From NCBI RefSeq assembly GCF_000277125.1, contig NC_016946.1:558001-622000 (forward strand): 64,000 nucleotides of DNA, read 5' to 3'. The position numbers were made by a program, and so were the translations under genes. The notes under the pieces were generated by a model. That model did not search any database and was not told the DNA's origin. It was given only the letters and a program-made list of their open reading frames with translations. This document shows positions 7,956 to 17,730 of the stretch, piece by piece. The DNA comes from Mycobacterium intracellulare ATCC 13950. GTDB lineage: Bacteria; Actinomycetota; Actinomycetes; Mycobacteriales; Mycobacteriaceae. Each line of letters starts with the position of its first letter. The stretch's first letter is position 1.

Positions 7956-9010
7956 TGCCGGACAGTTCGGGCATGCCGTCGCACCGCGAGATGATGATCA
8001 AGGTCAGCATCTTCGCCGTGGCCATGCTGCTGGTGTCGGCCGGGCTGGTGGTGGTGTTCGGCGACTTCCGGTTCGGACCCGAAAGCACCTACCACGCAAC
8101 GTTTACCGACGTCTCGCGGTTGAAGGCCGGTCAAAAGGTGCGCATCGCCGGGGTGCCGGTCGGTGCGGTGTCGGACATCAAGCTCAATCGCGACAACACC
8201 ATCGACGTGAAGTTCGGGGTCGACAAGCGCTACACGCTCTACTCGTCGACGCGCGCGGTGATCCGCTACGAAAACCTCGTCGGTGACCGATATCTGGAGA
8301 TCACGTCCGGCCCTGGAGAGCTGCGAAAACTCCCCGCCGGCGCGACGATCAACAGCCAACACACCCAGCCCGCACTGGATCTCGACGCGCTGCTGGGCGG
8401 GCTGCGGCCGGTCCTCAAAGGCCTCGACGCCGACAAGGTCAACACCATCAGCAGCGCGGTCATCCAGCTGCTGCAGGGCCAGGGCGGCGCGTTGTCGAAC
8501 GTGCTGGCCGACACGAGCGCGTTCTCCTCGGCGCTGGGCCAGCGCGACCAGCTCATCGGCGACGTGATCAACAACCTCAACACGGTGCTGACGACCGTGG
8601 ACCAACGCAGCGCGCAGTTTTCGACAAGCGTGGACCAGTTGCAACAACTGATCACCGGGCTGGCCGAACACAAGGACGACATCGCGGGTGCCATCCCCCC
8701 GCTGGCCTCCACGACGACGGATTTGACCCAGCTGCTGAAGAATTCGCGCCGCCCGCTGCAAGGCGTTCTGGAAAACACCCGTCCGCTGGCCACCGAGCTG
8801 GACAACCGCAAGGCCGAGGTGAACAACGACATCGAACAGCTGGGCGAGGACTATCTGCGGTTGGCGGCCCTCGGCGCTTACGGGTCGTTCTTCAACATCT
8901 ATTTCTGCTCCGTGACGATCAAGATCAACGGCCCCGCCGGTGGCGACATCCTCCTGCCGCTTGGTGGCCAGGTGGATCCCAGCAAGGGGAGGTGCGCTTT
9001 TGCCAAGTAA
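7955..9010 (+). CDS. mce4B: Mce4B, sterol-import MCE protein
   Basis: A 351-residue MCE protein with an N-terminal anchor (about 14-34), an MCE domain with KAGQKVRIAGVPVG at about 52-65, and a helical C-terminal half rich in Gln and Leu. I chose the ATG at 7955 because it overlaps the mce4A stop and gives the family length. Two cysteines near the C-terminus (FCSVTI and GRCAF) are typical of this subfamily. Its 3' end overlaps the proposed mce4C start by 11 nt. Confidence 0.95.
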   Translation: MPDSSGMPSHREMMIKVSIFAVAMLLVSAGLVVVFGDFRFGPESTYHATFTDVSRLKAGQKVRIAGVPVGAVSDIKLNRDNTIDVKFGVDKRYTLYSSTRAVIRYENLVGDRYLEITSGPGELRKLPAGATINSQHTQPALDLDALLGGLRPVLKGLDADKVNTISSAVIQLLQGQGGALSNVLADTSAFSSALGQRDQLIGDVINNLNTVLTTVDQRSAQFSTSVDQLQQLITGLAEHKDDIAGAIPPLASTTTDLTQLLKNSRRPLQGVLENTRPLATELDNRKAEVNNDIEQLGEDYLRLAALGAYGSFFNIYFCSVTIKINGPAGGDILLPLGGQVDPSKGRCAFAK

Positions 9011-10064
9011 CGCAACACATGAGCGCGATCCGCTGCGCACCGGCATCTTCGGCGTGGTGCTCGTGGTCTGCGTCGTGCTCATCGCATTCGGGTATTCCGG
9101 GTTACCGTTCTGGCCGCAGGGCAAGATCTACGACGCCTACTTCAGCGACGCGGGTGGAATCAATCCCGGCAATGCCGTTTACGTCTCGGGTTTCAAAGTC
9201 GGCAAGGTGACCTCCGTGGGTCTGGCCGGCGACAGCGCCAAGATCAGCTTCAGCGTCGACCGCCACGTCGCCGTCGGCGACCAGTCGCTGGCCGCGATCC
9301 GCACCGACACCATCCTCGGTGAGCGCTCCATCTCGGTGACCCCGGCCGGTGGCGGCAAGGCAACCACCATCCCGCTCAGTCGCACCACGACGCCGTACAC
9401 GTTGGCCGGCGCGCTCGAGGACTTGGGTTCCAATGCCAGCAACCTGAACAAGCCGCAGTTCGAAAAGGCGCTGAACGTGTTGACCGACACGCTGCACGAC
9501 GCCACCCCCGAGCTGCGCGGTGCGCTGGACGGCGTGACGTCGCTGTCTCGCACCCTGGACCGACGCGACGAGGCGTTGCAAAGCCTACTGGCGCACGCGA
9601 AGTCGGTCACCGGCGTGTTGTCACAGCGCGCCGAGCAGGTCAACAAGCTGGTCGACGACGGTAACGAGTTGTTCGCCGCGCTCGACGAACGCCACCGCGC
9701 GCTGGGTCAGCTGATCTCGGGCATCCAGGAGCTCTCGGCGCAGATTTCCGGCTTCGTCGCCGACAACCGCAGGGAATTCGGGCCCGCGCTCAACAAGCTC
9801 AACGATGTGCTGTCCAACCTCAACGAGCGCCGCGACTACATCACCGAGGCCCTCAAGCGGCTGCCCACCTACGCCACCGAGTTGGGCGAGGTGGTCGGTT
9901 CGGGTCCCGGCTTCAACGTGAACGTCTACGGCGTCATCCCGGCGCCGCTGCTCGCGACGATGTTCGACTTCTTCTATCAGCCCGGCAAGATGCCGGCCAG
10001 CCTGGCCGACTACCTGCGCGGGTTGATTCAGGAACGCTGGATCATCAGGCCGAAGTCACCATGA
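9000..10064 (+). CDS. mce4C: Mce4C, sterol-import MCE protein
   Basis: A 354-residue MCE protein starting LPSNATHERDPLRTG. I propose the TTG at 9000 inside the end of mce4B, because GGGGAGG at about 8986-8992 sits 7 nt upstream; the nearby ATG at 9019 is out of frame. The anchor is at about 15-38, followed by the MCE domain with NPGNAVYVSGFKVG. The protein ends in RLPTYATELGEVVGSGPGF and a short amphipathic tail. The stop overlaps the mce4D ATG (ATGA at 10061-10064). Confidence 0.93.
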   Translation: MPSNATHERDPLRTGIFGVVLVVCVVLIAFGYSGLPFWPQGKIYDAYFSDAGGINPGNAVYVSGFKVGKVTSVGLAGDSAKISFSVDRHVAVGDQSLAAIRTDTILGERSISVTPAGGGKATTIPLSRTTTPYTLAGALEDLGSNASNLNKPQFEKALNVLTDTLHDATPELRGALDGVTSLSRTLDRRDEALQSLLAHAKSVTGVLSQRAEQVNKLVDDGNELFAALDERHRALGQLISGIQELSAQISGFVADNRREFGPALNKLNDVLSNLNERRDYITEALKRLPTYATELGEVVGSGPGFNVNVYGVIPAPLLATMFDFFYQPGKMPASLADYLRGLIQERWIIRPKSP

Positions 10065-11500
10065 TGCAGCGGATCATCCGCAGCAGGGGGCTGCGCTACG
10101 CCACCATCATCGCGCTGGTCGCGGTGCTGGTGGGCGGCGTGTATGTGCTGTCGTCGCAAGGGAATAACCGCAAGATCGTCGGCCACTTCGCATCGGCGGT
10201 CGGGTTGTATCCCGGCGACCAGGTGCGCATCCTGGGTGTCCCGGTCGGCACCATCGACACGATCGAGCCGCGGCCCTCCGACGTCAAGATCACCATGTCG
10301 GTGTCCAAGGACGTGAAGGTCCCCAAGGACGCCAAGGCCATCATCATGTCGCCAAACCTGGTGGCGGCCAGGTTCATCCAGTTGACGCCGGCCTATACCG
10401 GTGGGCCGGAGATGGCCGACGGCGCCAGCATCGGCCCTGACCGCACCGCGGTCCCGGTGGAGTGGGACGAGGTCAAAGAGTCGCTGACCAAGCTGGCGGT
10501 CCAGCTCGGCCCGACGGCCGGGTCGCTGCAGGGCCCGTTGGGCGCGGCGATCAACCAGGCCGCCGACACCTTCGACGGCAAGGGCCAGTCGTTCCACAGC
10601 GCCTTGCGCGAGCTCTCGCAAGCCGCTGGGCGACTTGGGGATTCGCGCGGCGACATCTTCGGCACGGTCAAAAACCTGCAGGTCGTGGTCAACGCCCTGT
10701 CGTCCAGTAACGAACAGATCGTCCAATTCGCCGATAGCGTCGCCTCGGTGTCGCAGGTGCTCGCCGACAGCTCGCGCCATCTCGACAACACCCTGGGGAC
10801 CCTCAACACGGCGCTGTCGGACATCCGTGGGTTTCTCCACGAACACAACTCGACCATCGTCGACACGGTCAACAACCTCAACGATCTCGCGAAGACACTG
10901 AGCGACGAGAGCGACGACATCGAGCAGGTGCTGCACGTGGCGGGCCCGGGTATCGCCAACTTCTACAACATCTACGATCCCGCGCAGGGCACGCTCAACG
11001 GTCTGCTGTCGATACCGGAATTCGCCAACCCCGTGCAGTTCATCTGTGGGGGATCCTTCGAGACCGCGGCCGGGCCCAGGGCGCCGGACTACTTCAAGCG
11101 TGCCGAGCTCTGTCGTGAGCGGCTGGGTCCGGTGCTGCGCCGGCTCACCGTGAACTACCCGCCGCTGATGTTCCACCCGCTCAACACGATCACGGCGTAC
11201 AAGGGGCAGATCATCTACGACACCCCGCAGACTCAGGCCAAGGCGGCGACCCCGGTTCCGGAGCTGACGTGGGTGCCGGCCAAGGGCGCCCAGACGCCGG
11301 CCACGCAGAACCCGGCGGATCTGCAGGCGCTGCTCGTCCCGCCGGCCCCGCAGGCCGGTCCGGGGCCCGGCCCCGCGCCGGCCGGCGCCGCTCCCGCCCC
11401 CGGTCCCGCTCCCGGAAGCGCGTTCGGGCCGCGGCCGGGACCAGCTCCGGCCCAACCCGCGCCCAACGGGCCCGCGGCCGGCTTGGGCGGTGGCGGATGA
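10061..11500 (+). CDS. mce4D: Mce4D, sterol-import MCE protein with Pro/Ala-rich tail
   Basis: A 479-residue MCE protein with an N-terminal anchor (about 13-32), an MCE domain with YPGDQVRILGVPVG, and a helical region to about residue 390. The last 60-70 residues are almost entirely Pro, Ala and Gly (PGPGPAPAGAAPAPGP and similar), about 28 residues longer than I recall for M. tuberculosis Mce4D (451). Such low-complexity tails can reach into the peptidoglycan or vary freely; which applies here is unknown. ATGA overlaps join it to mce4C upstream and mce4E downstream. Confidence 0.95.
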   Translation: MMQRIIRSRGLRYATIIALVAVLVGGVYVLSSQGNNRKIVGHFASAVGLYPGDQVRILGVPVGTIDTIEPRPSDVKITMSVSKDVKVPKDAKAIIMSPNLVAARFIQLTPAYTGGPEMADGASIGPDRTAVPVEWDEVKESLTKLAVQLGPTAGSLQGPLGAAINQAADTFDGKGQSFHSALRELSQAAGRLGDSRGDIFGTVKNLQVVVNALSSSNEQIVQFADSVASVSQVLADSSRHLDNTLGTLNTALSDIRGFLHEHNSTIVDTVNNLNDLAKTLSDESDDIEQVLHVAGPGIANFYNIYDPAQGTLNGLLSIPEFANPVQFICGGSFETAAGPRAPDYFKRAELCRERLGPVLRRLTVNYPPLMFHPLNTITAYKGQIIYDTPQTQAKAATPVPELTWVPAKGAQTPATQNPADLQALLVPPAPQAGPGPGPAPAGAAPAPGPAPGSAFGPRPGPAPAQPAPNGPAAGLGGGG

Positions 11501-12651
11501 ACCGAATGTGGTTGCGCGCCAGCGGATTGGCCGCGGGCAGCGTGCTGCTGGCCGGTTGCCAATTCAACGGCCTGAACTCGTTGGCGATGCCGGGCACCGC
11601 CGGCCACGGCAGCGGCGCCTACTCGGTGACCGTCGAGCTGCCCGACGTGGCGACGCTGCCGCAAAACTCGCCCGTCATGGTCGACGACGTCACCGTCGGA
11701 AGCGTTGCCGGCATCGCGGCCGAACAGCGCGCCGACGGATCGTTCTATGCGGCAGTCAAATTGGCGCTGAACAAAAACGTCGTCCTGCCCGCCAACTCGA
11801 CCGCGACCGTCGCCCAGACGTCGCTGCTGGGTTCGATGCACATCGACCTGGCCCGGCCGAAGAACAAGCCGGCCGTGGGCCGGCTGACCGACGGGTCGAA
11901 GATCACGGAGGCCAACACCGGCCGCTATCCCACCACCGAAGAGGTGCTCTCGGCGCTCGGCGTTGTGGTGAACAAGGGCAATGTCGGTGCGCTGGAAGAG
12001 ATCACCGACGAGACCTATCGGGCCGTCGCGGGCCGGCAGGACCAGTTCGTCGACCTGATCCCCCGGCTGGCGGAATTGACCTCGGGGCTCAACCGCCAGG
12101 TCAACGACATCATCGACGCGGTCGACGGATTGAACCGCTTCTCGGGAGCACTGGCGCGCGACAAGGACAACCTGGGCCGGGCGCTGGACACGCTGCCCGA
12201 GGCGATTCGCGTGCTCAACAAGAACCGCGACCACATCGTGGAGGCCTTCGGCGCGCTGCACAAACTGGCCAACGTCACCTCGCACGTGCTGGCCAAGACC
12301 AAGGTGGACTTCGCCGCCGACATGAAGGACCTGTACTCGGTCGTGAAGACCCTCAACGACAACCGAAAGAATTTCGTCACCTCACTACAGCTGTTGCTGA
12401 CGTTTCCGTTCCCCAACTTCGGGATCAAGCAGGCGGTGCGGGGTGACTATCTCAACGTGTTCACCACCTTCGACCTCACCCTGCGCCGGCTCGGTGAAAC
12501 GTTCTTCACGACGGCCTATTTCGACCCGAACATGGCTCACATGGACGAGATCCTCAACCCGCCGGACTTCTTGACCGGCGAATTGGCCAACCTGTCCGGA
12601 CAGGCCGCGGATCCGTTCAAGATTCCGCCCGGCACGGCTTCGGGACAGTAG
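11497..12651 (+). CDS. mce4E: Mce4E/LprN, MCE lipoprotein
   Basis: A 384-residue MCE lipoprotein, the E-subunit position of every mycobacterial mce operon. The N-terminus MNRMWLRASGLAAGS ends in the lipobox LAGC with the acylated cysteine at residue 21, so it is anchored by lipid rather than by a transmembrane helix. The MCE domain (PQNSPVMVDDVTVGSV) follows at about 55-75. The ATG at 11497 lies in the ATGA overlap with mce4D and gives the exact length of M. tuberculosis LprN. Confidence 0.96.
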   Translation: MNRMWLRASGLAAGSVLLAGCQFNGLNSLAMPGTAGHGSGAYSVTVELPDVATLPQNSPVMVDDVTVGSVAGIAAEQRADGSFYAAVKLALNKNVVLPANSTATVAQTSLLGSMHIDLARPKNKPAVGRLTDGSKITEANTGRYPTTEEVLSALGVVVNKGNVGALEEITDETYRAVAGRQDQFVDLIPRLAELTSGLNRQVNDIIDAVDGLNRFSGALARDKDNLGRALDTLPEAIRVLNKNRDHIVEAFGALHKLANVTSHVLAKTKVDFAADMKDLYSVVKTLNDNRKNFVTSLQLLLTFPFPNFGIKQAVRGDYLNVFTTFDLTLRRLGETFFTTAYFDPNMAHMDEILNPPDFLTGELANLSGQAADPFKIPPGTASGQ

Positions 12652-12662
12652 GGCGGGCGCAC

Positions 12663-14384
12663 ATGCATGACAGACTGACCAGGATCCAGCTGGCGATCTT
12701 CGCCGTGATCACGGCGATCACCCTGACTGTGATGGCGATCTTCTACCTGCGGCTGCCCGCGACCTTCGGCATCGGAACCTACGGTGTGAGCGCCGATTTC
12801 GTTGCCGGCGGCGGCCTGTACAAGAACGCCAACGTCACCTACCGCGGCGTTGCCGTCGGCCGCGTCGAGTCGGTCGGGCTGAGCCCCAACGGCGTCATCG
12901 CCCAGATGCGGCTGAACAGCGAGACGGCCATCCCGTCGAACGTCACCGCCACCGTCAAGAGTGTGTCGGCGGTCGGCGAGCAGTACATCGACCTGGTGCC
13001 CCCGAGCTCGCCCGCGTCGAGCAAGCTGACCAACGGTGCCCGCATCGAGCGGCAGAACACCCGGATCGGCCAGGACGTCGCCGATCTGTTGAAGCGGGCG
13101 GAGACACTGGTCAACAGCCTGGGTGACACCCGGTTGCGTGAACTGCTGCACGAGACGTTCATTGCGGCCAACGGGTCAGGCCCCGAGCTCGCCCGGCTGT
13201 TCGAGTCGGCCCGGCTGCTGGTGGACGAGGCGAACGCCAACTATCCGCAGGTCTCGCAGCTGATCGATCAGGCCGGCCCGTTCCTGCAGGCCCAGATCCG
13301 CGCCGGTGGCGACATCAAGTCGCTCTCGGATGGGCTGGCGCGGTTCACCTCCGAGGTCCGTCAGGCCGACCCCCAGCTCCGCGACACCCTGGCCACGGCC
13401 CCCGGCGCGACCGACGAGGCCAGCACCGCGTTCTCGGGCATCCGCCCCAACTTCCCGACCCTGGCCGCCAGCCTGGCCAACCTCGGCCGGGTGGGCGTGA
13501 TCTACAACAAGTCGATCGAACAGCTGCTCGTCGTGTTGCCGGCGTTGTTCGCGGCCATCACCACCGCCGCGGGCGGCGGGCCGCAAGACGAGGGCGCCAA
13601 GCTGGACTTCAAGCTCGACCTCAACGACCCGCCGCCGTGCGCCGTCGGCTTCCTGCCGCCGCCGCTGATGCGCACCCCGGCCGACGAGACGGTGCGCGAG
13701 CTTCCGAGGGACATGTACTGCAAGACCGCGCAGAACGATCCCAGCACCGTGCGCGGCGCGCGTAACTACCCGTGCCAGGAGTTCCCCGGGAAGCGCGCCC
13801 CCACGATTCAGCTCTGCCGCGACCCGAAGGGCTACGTGCCGATCGGTCGCAACCCGTGGCGCGGCCCGCCGGTGCCCTACGACACCCCGATGACCAACGG
13901 GCTGAACGTGTTGCCGCCCAACCACTTCCCGTACGTCCCGCCGGACGCCGACCCAGATCCGGGCACTCCGATGGTCGGGCCGCCCCCGCCGGGTGTGGTC
14001 CCTGGACCCGGTCCGGCGCCGCACCAGCCGGCCTTCGCCCCGCCGCCGCCCAACGACAACGGGCCGCCGCCGCCGTTCACGTCGTGGCAGCCGCCGGGGG
14101 TGCCGCCGGTGCCGCCGCAGCTTCCGTATCCGAAGTGGCTGCCCCCGCCGGCGCCGCCGCTGGGGATCAACCCGCCGCCGCCGGGCCCCGGACCGGAGAA
14201 GCCGTGGGGCCCGCCGCCCGGCGGGCAGCCGCAGGCCAGCGGGCCGGCGTATGCCACCTATGACGAGAAGACCGGCGCGTTTGTCGATCCGGCAGGAGGC
14301 ACTGGTATCTTCGCCGCCGGCGCCACCGGAACCTCCGGCGCCGAGAATTGGGTGGACCTCATGCTTGATCCAAGGCCTCTGTAA
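12663..14384 (+). CDS. mce4F: Mce4F, sterol-import MCE protein with Pro-rich tail
   Basis: A 573-residue MCE protein, last Mce subunit. The anchor is at about 8-28 and the MCE domain has GGGLYKNANVTYRGVAVG at about 42-59. Residues from about 420 to 530 are a Pro/Gly-rich tract of GPPPPG-type runs, followed by a conserved-looking end (YATYDEKTGAFVDPAGG). Four cysteines precede the tract. It is slightly longer than I recall for M. tuberculosis (564). Its TAA overlaps the mam4A ATG by one base. Confidence 0.95.
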   Translation: MHDRLTRIQLAIFAVITAITLTVMAIFYLRLPATFGIGTYGVSADFVAGGGLYKNANVTYRGVAVGRVESVGLSPNGVIAQMRLNSETAIPSNVTATVKSVSAVGEQYIDLVPPSSPASSKLTNGARIERQNTRIGQDVADLLKRAETLVNSLGDTRLRELLHETFIAANGSGPELARLFESARLLVDEANANYPQVSQLIDQAGPFLQAQIRAGGDIKSLSDGLARFTSEVRQADPQLRDTLATAPGATDEASTAFSGIRPNFPTLAASLANLGRVGVIYNKSIEQLLVVLPALFAAITTAAGGGPQDEGAKLDFKLDLNDPPPCAVGFLPPPLMRTPADETVRELPRDMYCKTAQNDPSTVRGARNYPCQEFPGKRAPTIQLCRDPKGYVPIGRNPWRGPPVPYDTPMTNGLNVLPPNHFPYVPPDADPDPGTPMVGPPPPGVVPGPGPAPHQPAFAPPPPNDNGPPPPFTSWQPPGVPPVPPQLPYPKWLPPPAPPLGINPPPPGPGPEKPWGPPPGGQPQASGPAYATYDEKTGAFVDPAGGTGIFAAGATGTSGAENWVDLMLDPRPL

Positions 14385-15091
14385 TGGACGCTGCCATAAC
14401 AGACGAACAGACAACCAAGCCGCGCGCTCGTCGTAAAGCCTCGCGCGCGGCGGGTCCTGCCAAGAGCGAGTCGACGCAGGACGTCACGGTCCAGGCGGAG
14501 GTGTCGGTCGCGCCGAAGCCGTCGGCGAAACCCGTCAGGAGCCTCCGGTCGATCAAGCCGCCACCGCGGCGCCAGCCGCACCGCGCCCTGGTGGCGTGGA
14601 TCTCCTTCGCGGCGGCACTGGTGGCGGTGGGGGCGTTGGCCGGGTGCGTGGCCCTCCTGGCCGTCCAGCACCGCCACGCCGCCGCGGCGCAGGCGCGCGA
14701 CCAACGCTTCGTCGACACCGCGACGCAGACGGTCGTCAACATGTTCAGCTACAAGCAGGACAACATCGACGAGAGCGTCAACCGGTTCGTCAACGGGACC
14801 AGCGGTCCGTTGCGCGGGATGCTCAGCGCAAACAACAATGTCGAGAATCTCAAGGGCCTGTTCCGCTCCACCAACGCGACATCGGAAGCCGTCGTCAACG
14901 GCGCCGCGCTGGAAGGCATTGACGCCGTTACCGATAACGCGTCCGTGTTGGTGTCGGTGCGCGTCACCGTCGCCGACATCGACGGCGTCAACAAGCCGTC
15001 CATGCCCTACCGGTTGCGCGTCATCGTGCACGAAGACGACTCCGGACGCATGAGCGGCTACGACCTGAAGTATCCAGACGGGGGTAATTGA
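14384..15091 (+). CDS. mam4A: Mam4A, Mce-associated membrane protein
   Basis: A 235-residue Mce-associated protein (Rv3493c type). The N-terminal 55 residues are basic and Ala/Pro-rich, followed by one hydrophobic helix (about 67-90) and an extracytoplasmic domain of the VirB8-like/SnoaL-like fold common to Mam and Mas proteins. These proteins are thought to stabilise the Mce importer. One-base overlaps with mce4F upstream and mam4B downstream make it part of the operon. Confidence 0.9.
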   Translation: MDAAITDEQTTKPRARRKASRAAGPAKSESTQDVTVQAEVSVAPKPSAKPVRSLRSIKPPPRRQPHRALVAWISFAAALVAVGALAGCVALLAVQHRHAAAAQARDQRFVDTATQTVVNMFSYKQDNIDESVNRFVNGTSGPLRGMLSANNNVENLKGLFRSTNATSEAVVNGAALEGIDAVTDNASVLVSVRVTVADIDGVNKPSMPYRLRVIVHEDDSGRMSGYDLKYPDGGN

Positions 15092-15582
15092 TGCGATGGC
15101 GGCGTTGGCTGCTCATCGTCGCGGGTTACCTTCTGGCCGTGGCGTTCGTCGGGTTGTCCGCGGCGGCCGGCTGGATGTATTGGGATCGGGTCGAGGTTCG
15201 CGGTGAGCAGGCGGCGCGTGCCGTGCTGCCCGGTTTGGCGGCCAAGGAAATCCCCGAGGTTTTCGCCTACGACTACCAAACGGTCGAACGCAGCCTGTCG
15301 GCGGCGTACCCGCTACTGACCCCCGACTATCGTGCGGAGTTCCAGAAGAGCGCCAACACCCAGATCATTCCCGAAGCCAAGAAGCGCGAAGTGGTGGTGC
15401 AGGCCAACGTCGTGGGCGTGGGAGTCATGTCCGCCCAACGGAATTCGGCGTCGGTGATGGTCTACATGAACCGGACGGTCACCGACAAGTCGCGGCAGCC
15501 GCTGTATGACGGCAGCCGATTGCGGGTCGACTTCAAAAAGATCGGCAAGCAGTGGCTGATCGCCTACATCACGCCGATCTAG
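15091..15582 (+). CDS. mam4B: Mam4B, Mce-associated membrane protein
   Basis: A 163-residue Mce-associated protein (Rv3492c type), last gene of the mce4 operon. One N-terminal hydrophobic helix (about 7-27) is followed by a domain paralogous to Mam4A, with the shared features VFAYDYQTVE and a final conserved strand WLIAYITPI. It starts within the mam4A stop (TGATG). The gene converges with the Rv3491-type gene, the two stop codons being separated by one base, with no obvious terminator between. Confidence 0.9.
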   Translation: MRWRRWLLIVAGYLLAVAFVGLSAAAGWMYWDRVEVRGEQAARAVLPGLAAKEIPEVFAYDYQTVERSLSAAYPLLTPDYRAEFQKSANTQIIPEAKKREVVVQANVVGVGVMSAQRNSASVMVYMNRTVTDKSRQPLYDGSRLRVDFKKIGKQWLIAYITPI

Positions 15583-15583
15583 C

Positions 15584-16162
15584 TCAGTAGCACATCGCAA
15601 TGCCGTTGCAGTACAACGGGTAACGCTCGATCGGGCTGGGCGGCGGTCCGGTCATCGCCAGCGAAAAGGGTTGCTTCTTCATCTCCGGCTGCAGCCCGCA
15701 TACCGGCCCGTGCAGCGTGGTGTGGGTGCCGCTCATCGTTTCGTCGCTGAACGCGAAGGTTTCGGTGGACGGCGCGGTGCCCCCGCCCGGGCAGGCCACG
15801 CCGTTGTCCTTTTGCACCTTGAACGTCCACAGCATGCTGGACATGCGAGCCCGGCCGCTAAAGTTCTGCAGCTTGTCGGCGGCGCTGATCTGCTCGTTCG
15901 TAGAGCTCACGATGTTCAGCGCGCAGTTCATCGCGAAGACGATCGGGTCGGAATAGTCGTTCATGTTCCGGGTCCCGGACGGCTGGTCACACAGTGCGGA
16001 GATGGTCCAGGTAACCCCGGAGACGCCCGCCTCGTTGTAGGCGTAGGTGCCGTCCGCCGGCGGCCCGAGCGCCTTGGCCGGTTCGCCGGATTGCAGCGCG
16101 ATTCCCGTTGCGACAGCCGTGAAGACGGCGGCACCCGCGGCCAGTCCGTGACGGAGCTTCAT
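15584..16162 (-). CDS. secreted protein, Rv3491 type
   Basis: A 192-residue exported protein of unknown function. The start ATG at 16162 is preceded by GGAGAAAGAG. Residues 1-30 form a Sec signal (KLRHGLAAGAAVFTAVATGIAL) ending near AKA-LG. The mature part has six cysteines that could form disulphides (at ALCDQ, AMNCAL, VACPG, GPVCG, LYCNG, AMCY). Length matches Rv3491. It lies 86 nt downstream of otsA on the same strand. Confidence 0.82.
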   Translation of the reverse strand: MKLRHGLAAGAAVFTAVATGIALQSGEPAKALGPPADGTYAYNEAGVSGVTWTISALCDQPSGTRNMNDYSDPIVFAMNCALNIVSSTNEQISAADKLQNFSGRARMSSMLWTFKVQKDNGVACPGGGTAPSTETFAFSDETMSGTHTTLHGPVCGLQPEMKKQPFSLAMTGPPPSPIERYPLYCNGIAMCY

Positions 16163-16248
16163 GTGACTCTTTCTCCTTCGCGTGCGACGCTGCACCCGAG
16201 TATCACAGCGTTGGCGCGCCAACACCATGGGTCCCCGGGGCATCCGCG

Positions 16249-17730
16249 CTAATCGGCGTCATGGGGCCGCGCCTCGGCGAGCGCATCGAGGAATGACCGT
16301 GCCCAGCGATCGACGTCGTGGGCGAGCACCTGGCGGCGCAGCGACCGCATGCGCCGCCGTCCTTCCTCGACGGGCTGGTTGAGGGCGGCCTCGATGGCGT
16401 CCTTGACCCCTTCGAGGTCGTGCGGGTTGACCAGGTACGCCTGGCGCAGTTCGGCGGCGGCGCCGGTGAATTCGGACAGCACGAGCGCGCCGCCGAGATC
16501 GCTGCGGCAGGCGACGTACTCCTTGGCTACCAGGTTCATCCCGTCGCGCAGCGGGGTGACCAGCATGACGTCGGCGGCCACGAAGAACGCGATGAGTTCG
16601 TCGCGCGGGACCGGCCGATGCAGGTAGTGCACCATCGGATGCCCGACTTCGCCGTATTCGCCGTTGATGTGGCCGACCTGGCGTTCGATGTCGTTACGCA
16701 GCTGCTGGTAACTGTCCACCCGCTCGCGGCTCGGCGTCGCCAGCTGGATCAGCACCGTGTCGTCGCGTTTGGCGCGACCCTCGGCGAGCAGCTCCGAAAA
16801 GGCTTTCAGCCGAACGTCGATGCCCTTGGTGTAGTCGAGCCGGTCGACCCCGAGCAGCACCTTGCGGGGGTTGCCGAGCTCGGCCCGAATCTCCTTGGCG
16901 CGGCGCCTGATATCGCGGTGCCGGGCCGTTTGGTCGAGCGCACTGGAATCGATGGAGATGGGGAAGGCGCCCACCCGGACGACGCGGGATTCCAGCTCCA
17001 CCTCGCCGTACCGCGACCGCACCCCGACCGCCCCGCGCGTGGTGTTGGCACCGATCAGCCGCCGGGAAAGGAACAGGAAATTCTGCGCGCCGCCGGGCAG
17101 GTGGAATCCGACGAGGTCGGCGCCCAGCAGGCCCTCGACGATCTCGGTCCGCCACGGCATCTGCATGAACAGCTCCACCGGCGGGAAGGGGATGTGCAGG
17201 AAGAAACCGATGGTCAGATCAGGCCGCATCTCGCGCAGCATCGCCGGGACCAGTTGCAGCTGATAGTCCTGCACCCATACGGTCGCGCCCCGCGCGGCGA
17301 CACGCGAGGTGGCTTCGGCGAAGCGGCGGTTGACGACGACGTAGCGGTCCCACCATTCGCGGTGGTACAGCGGCTTGACGATCACGTCGTGATACAGCGG
17401 CCACAGCGTGGCGTTCGAGAAGCCCTCGTAGTACTCGGCGACGTCGTCCGCGCTCAGCTTGACCGGCCGCAGTTCCAGGTCCTCCTGGACGATCGGCTCG
17501 TCTTCGTGGTCGACGTCCTCGTCGACCACACCGGGCCAGCCGACCCACGCGCCGCGCCGACGGCGCAGTAGCGGCTCCAGGGCGGTGACCAGTCCCCCGG
17601 GGCTGCGCTTCCACGCCGTGCTGCCGTCGGGAAGCAGCTCCCGATCTACCGGCAACCGGTTGGCGACGACGACGAAGTCGGAATCCCCGAATTTGGCCGC
17701 CTTGGAGCCTCGCCCTCCCCCGGGAGCCAT
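16249..17730 (-). CDS. otsA: trehalose-6-phosphate synthase OtsA (GT20)
   Basis: A 493-residue GT20 glycosyltransferase that makes trehalose 6-phosphate from a nucleotide-glucose donor and glucose 6-phosphate, first step of the OtsA-OtsB route. Visible features are [12 protein letters not shown] at about 20-31, the SPGGLVTAL loop at about 43-51, [15 protein letters not shown], the HIPFPP segment, [11 protein letters not shown], and the donor-site [12 protein letters not shown] near residue 400. It is cytosolic. The ATG at 17730 directly abuts the TAA of the upstream 54-codon gene, indicating translational coupling. Confidence 0.96.
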   Translation of the reverse strand: MAPGGGRGSKAAKFGDSDFVVVANRLPVDRELLPDGSTAWKRSPGGLVTALEPLLRRRRGAWVGWPGVVDEDVDHEDEPIVQEDLELRPVKLSADDVAEYYEGFSNATLWPLYHDVIVKPLYHREWWDRYVVVNRRFAEATSRVAARGATVWVQDYQLQLVPAMLREMRPDLTIGFFLHIPFPPVELFMQMPWRTEIVEGLLGADLVGFHLPGGAQNFLFLSRRLIGANTTRGAVGVRSRYGEVELESRVVRVGAFPISIDSSALDQTARHRDIRRRAKEIRAELGNPRKVLLGVDRLDYTKGIDVRLKAFSELLAEGRAKRDDTVLIQLATPSRERVDSYQQLRNDIERQVGHINGEYGEVGHPMVHYLHRPVPRDELIAFFVAADVMLVTPLRDGMNLVAKEYVACRSDLGGALVLSEFTGAAAELRQAYLVNPHDLEGVKDAIEAALNQPVEEGRRRMRSLRRQVLAHDVDRWARSFLDALAEARPHDAD

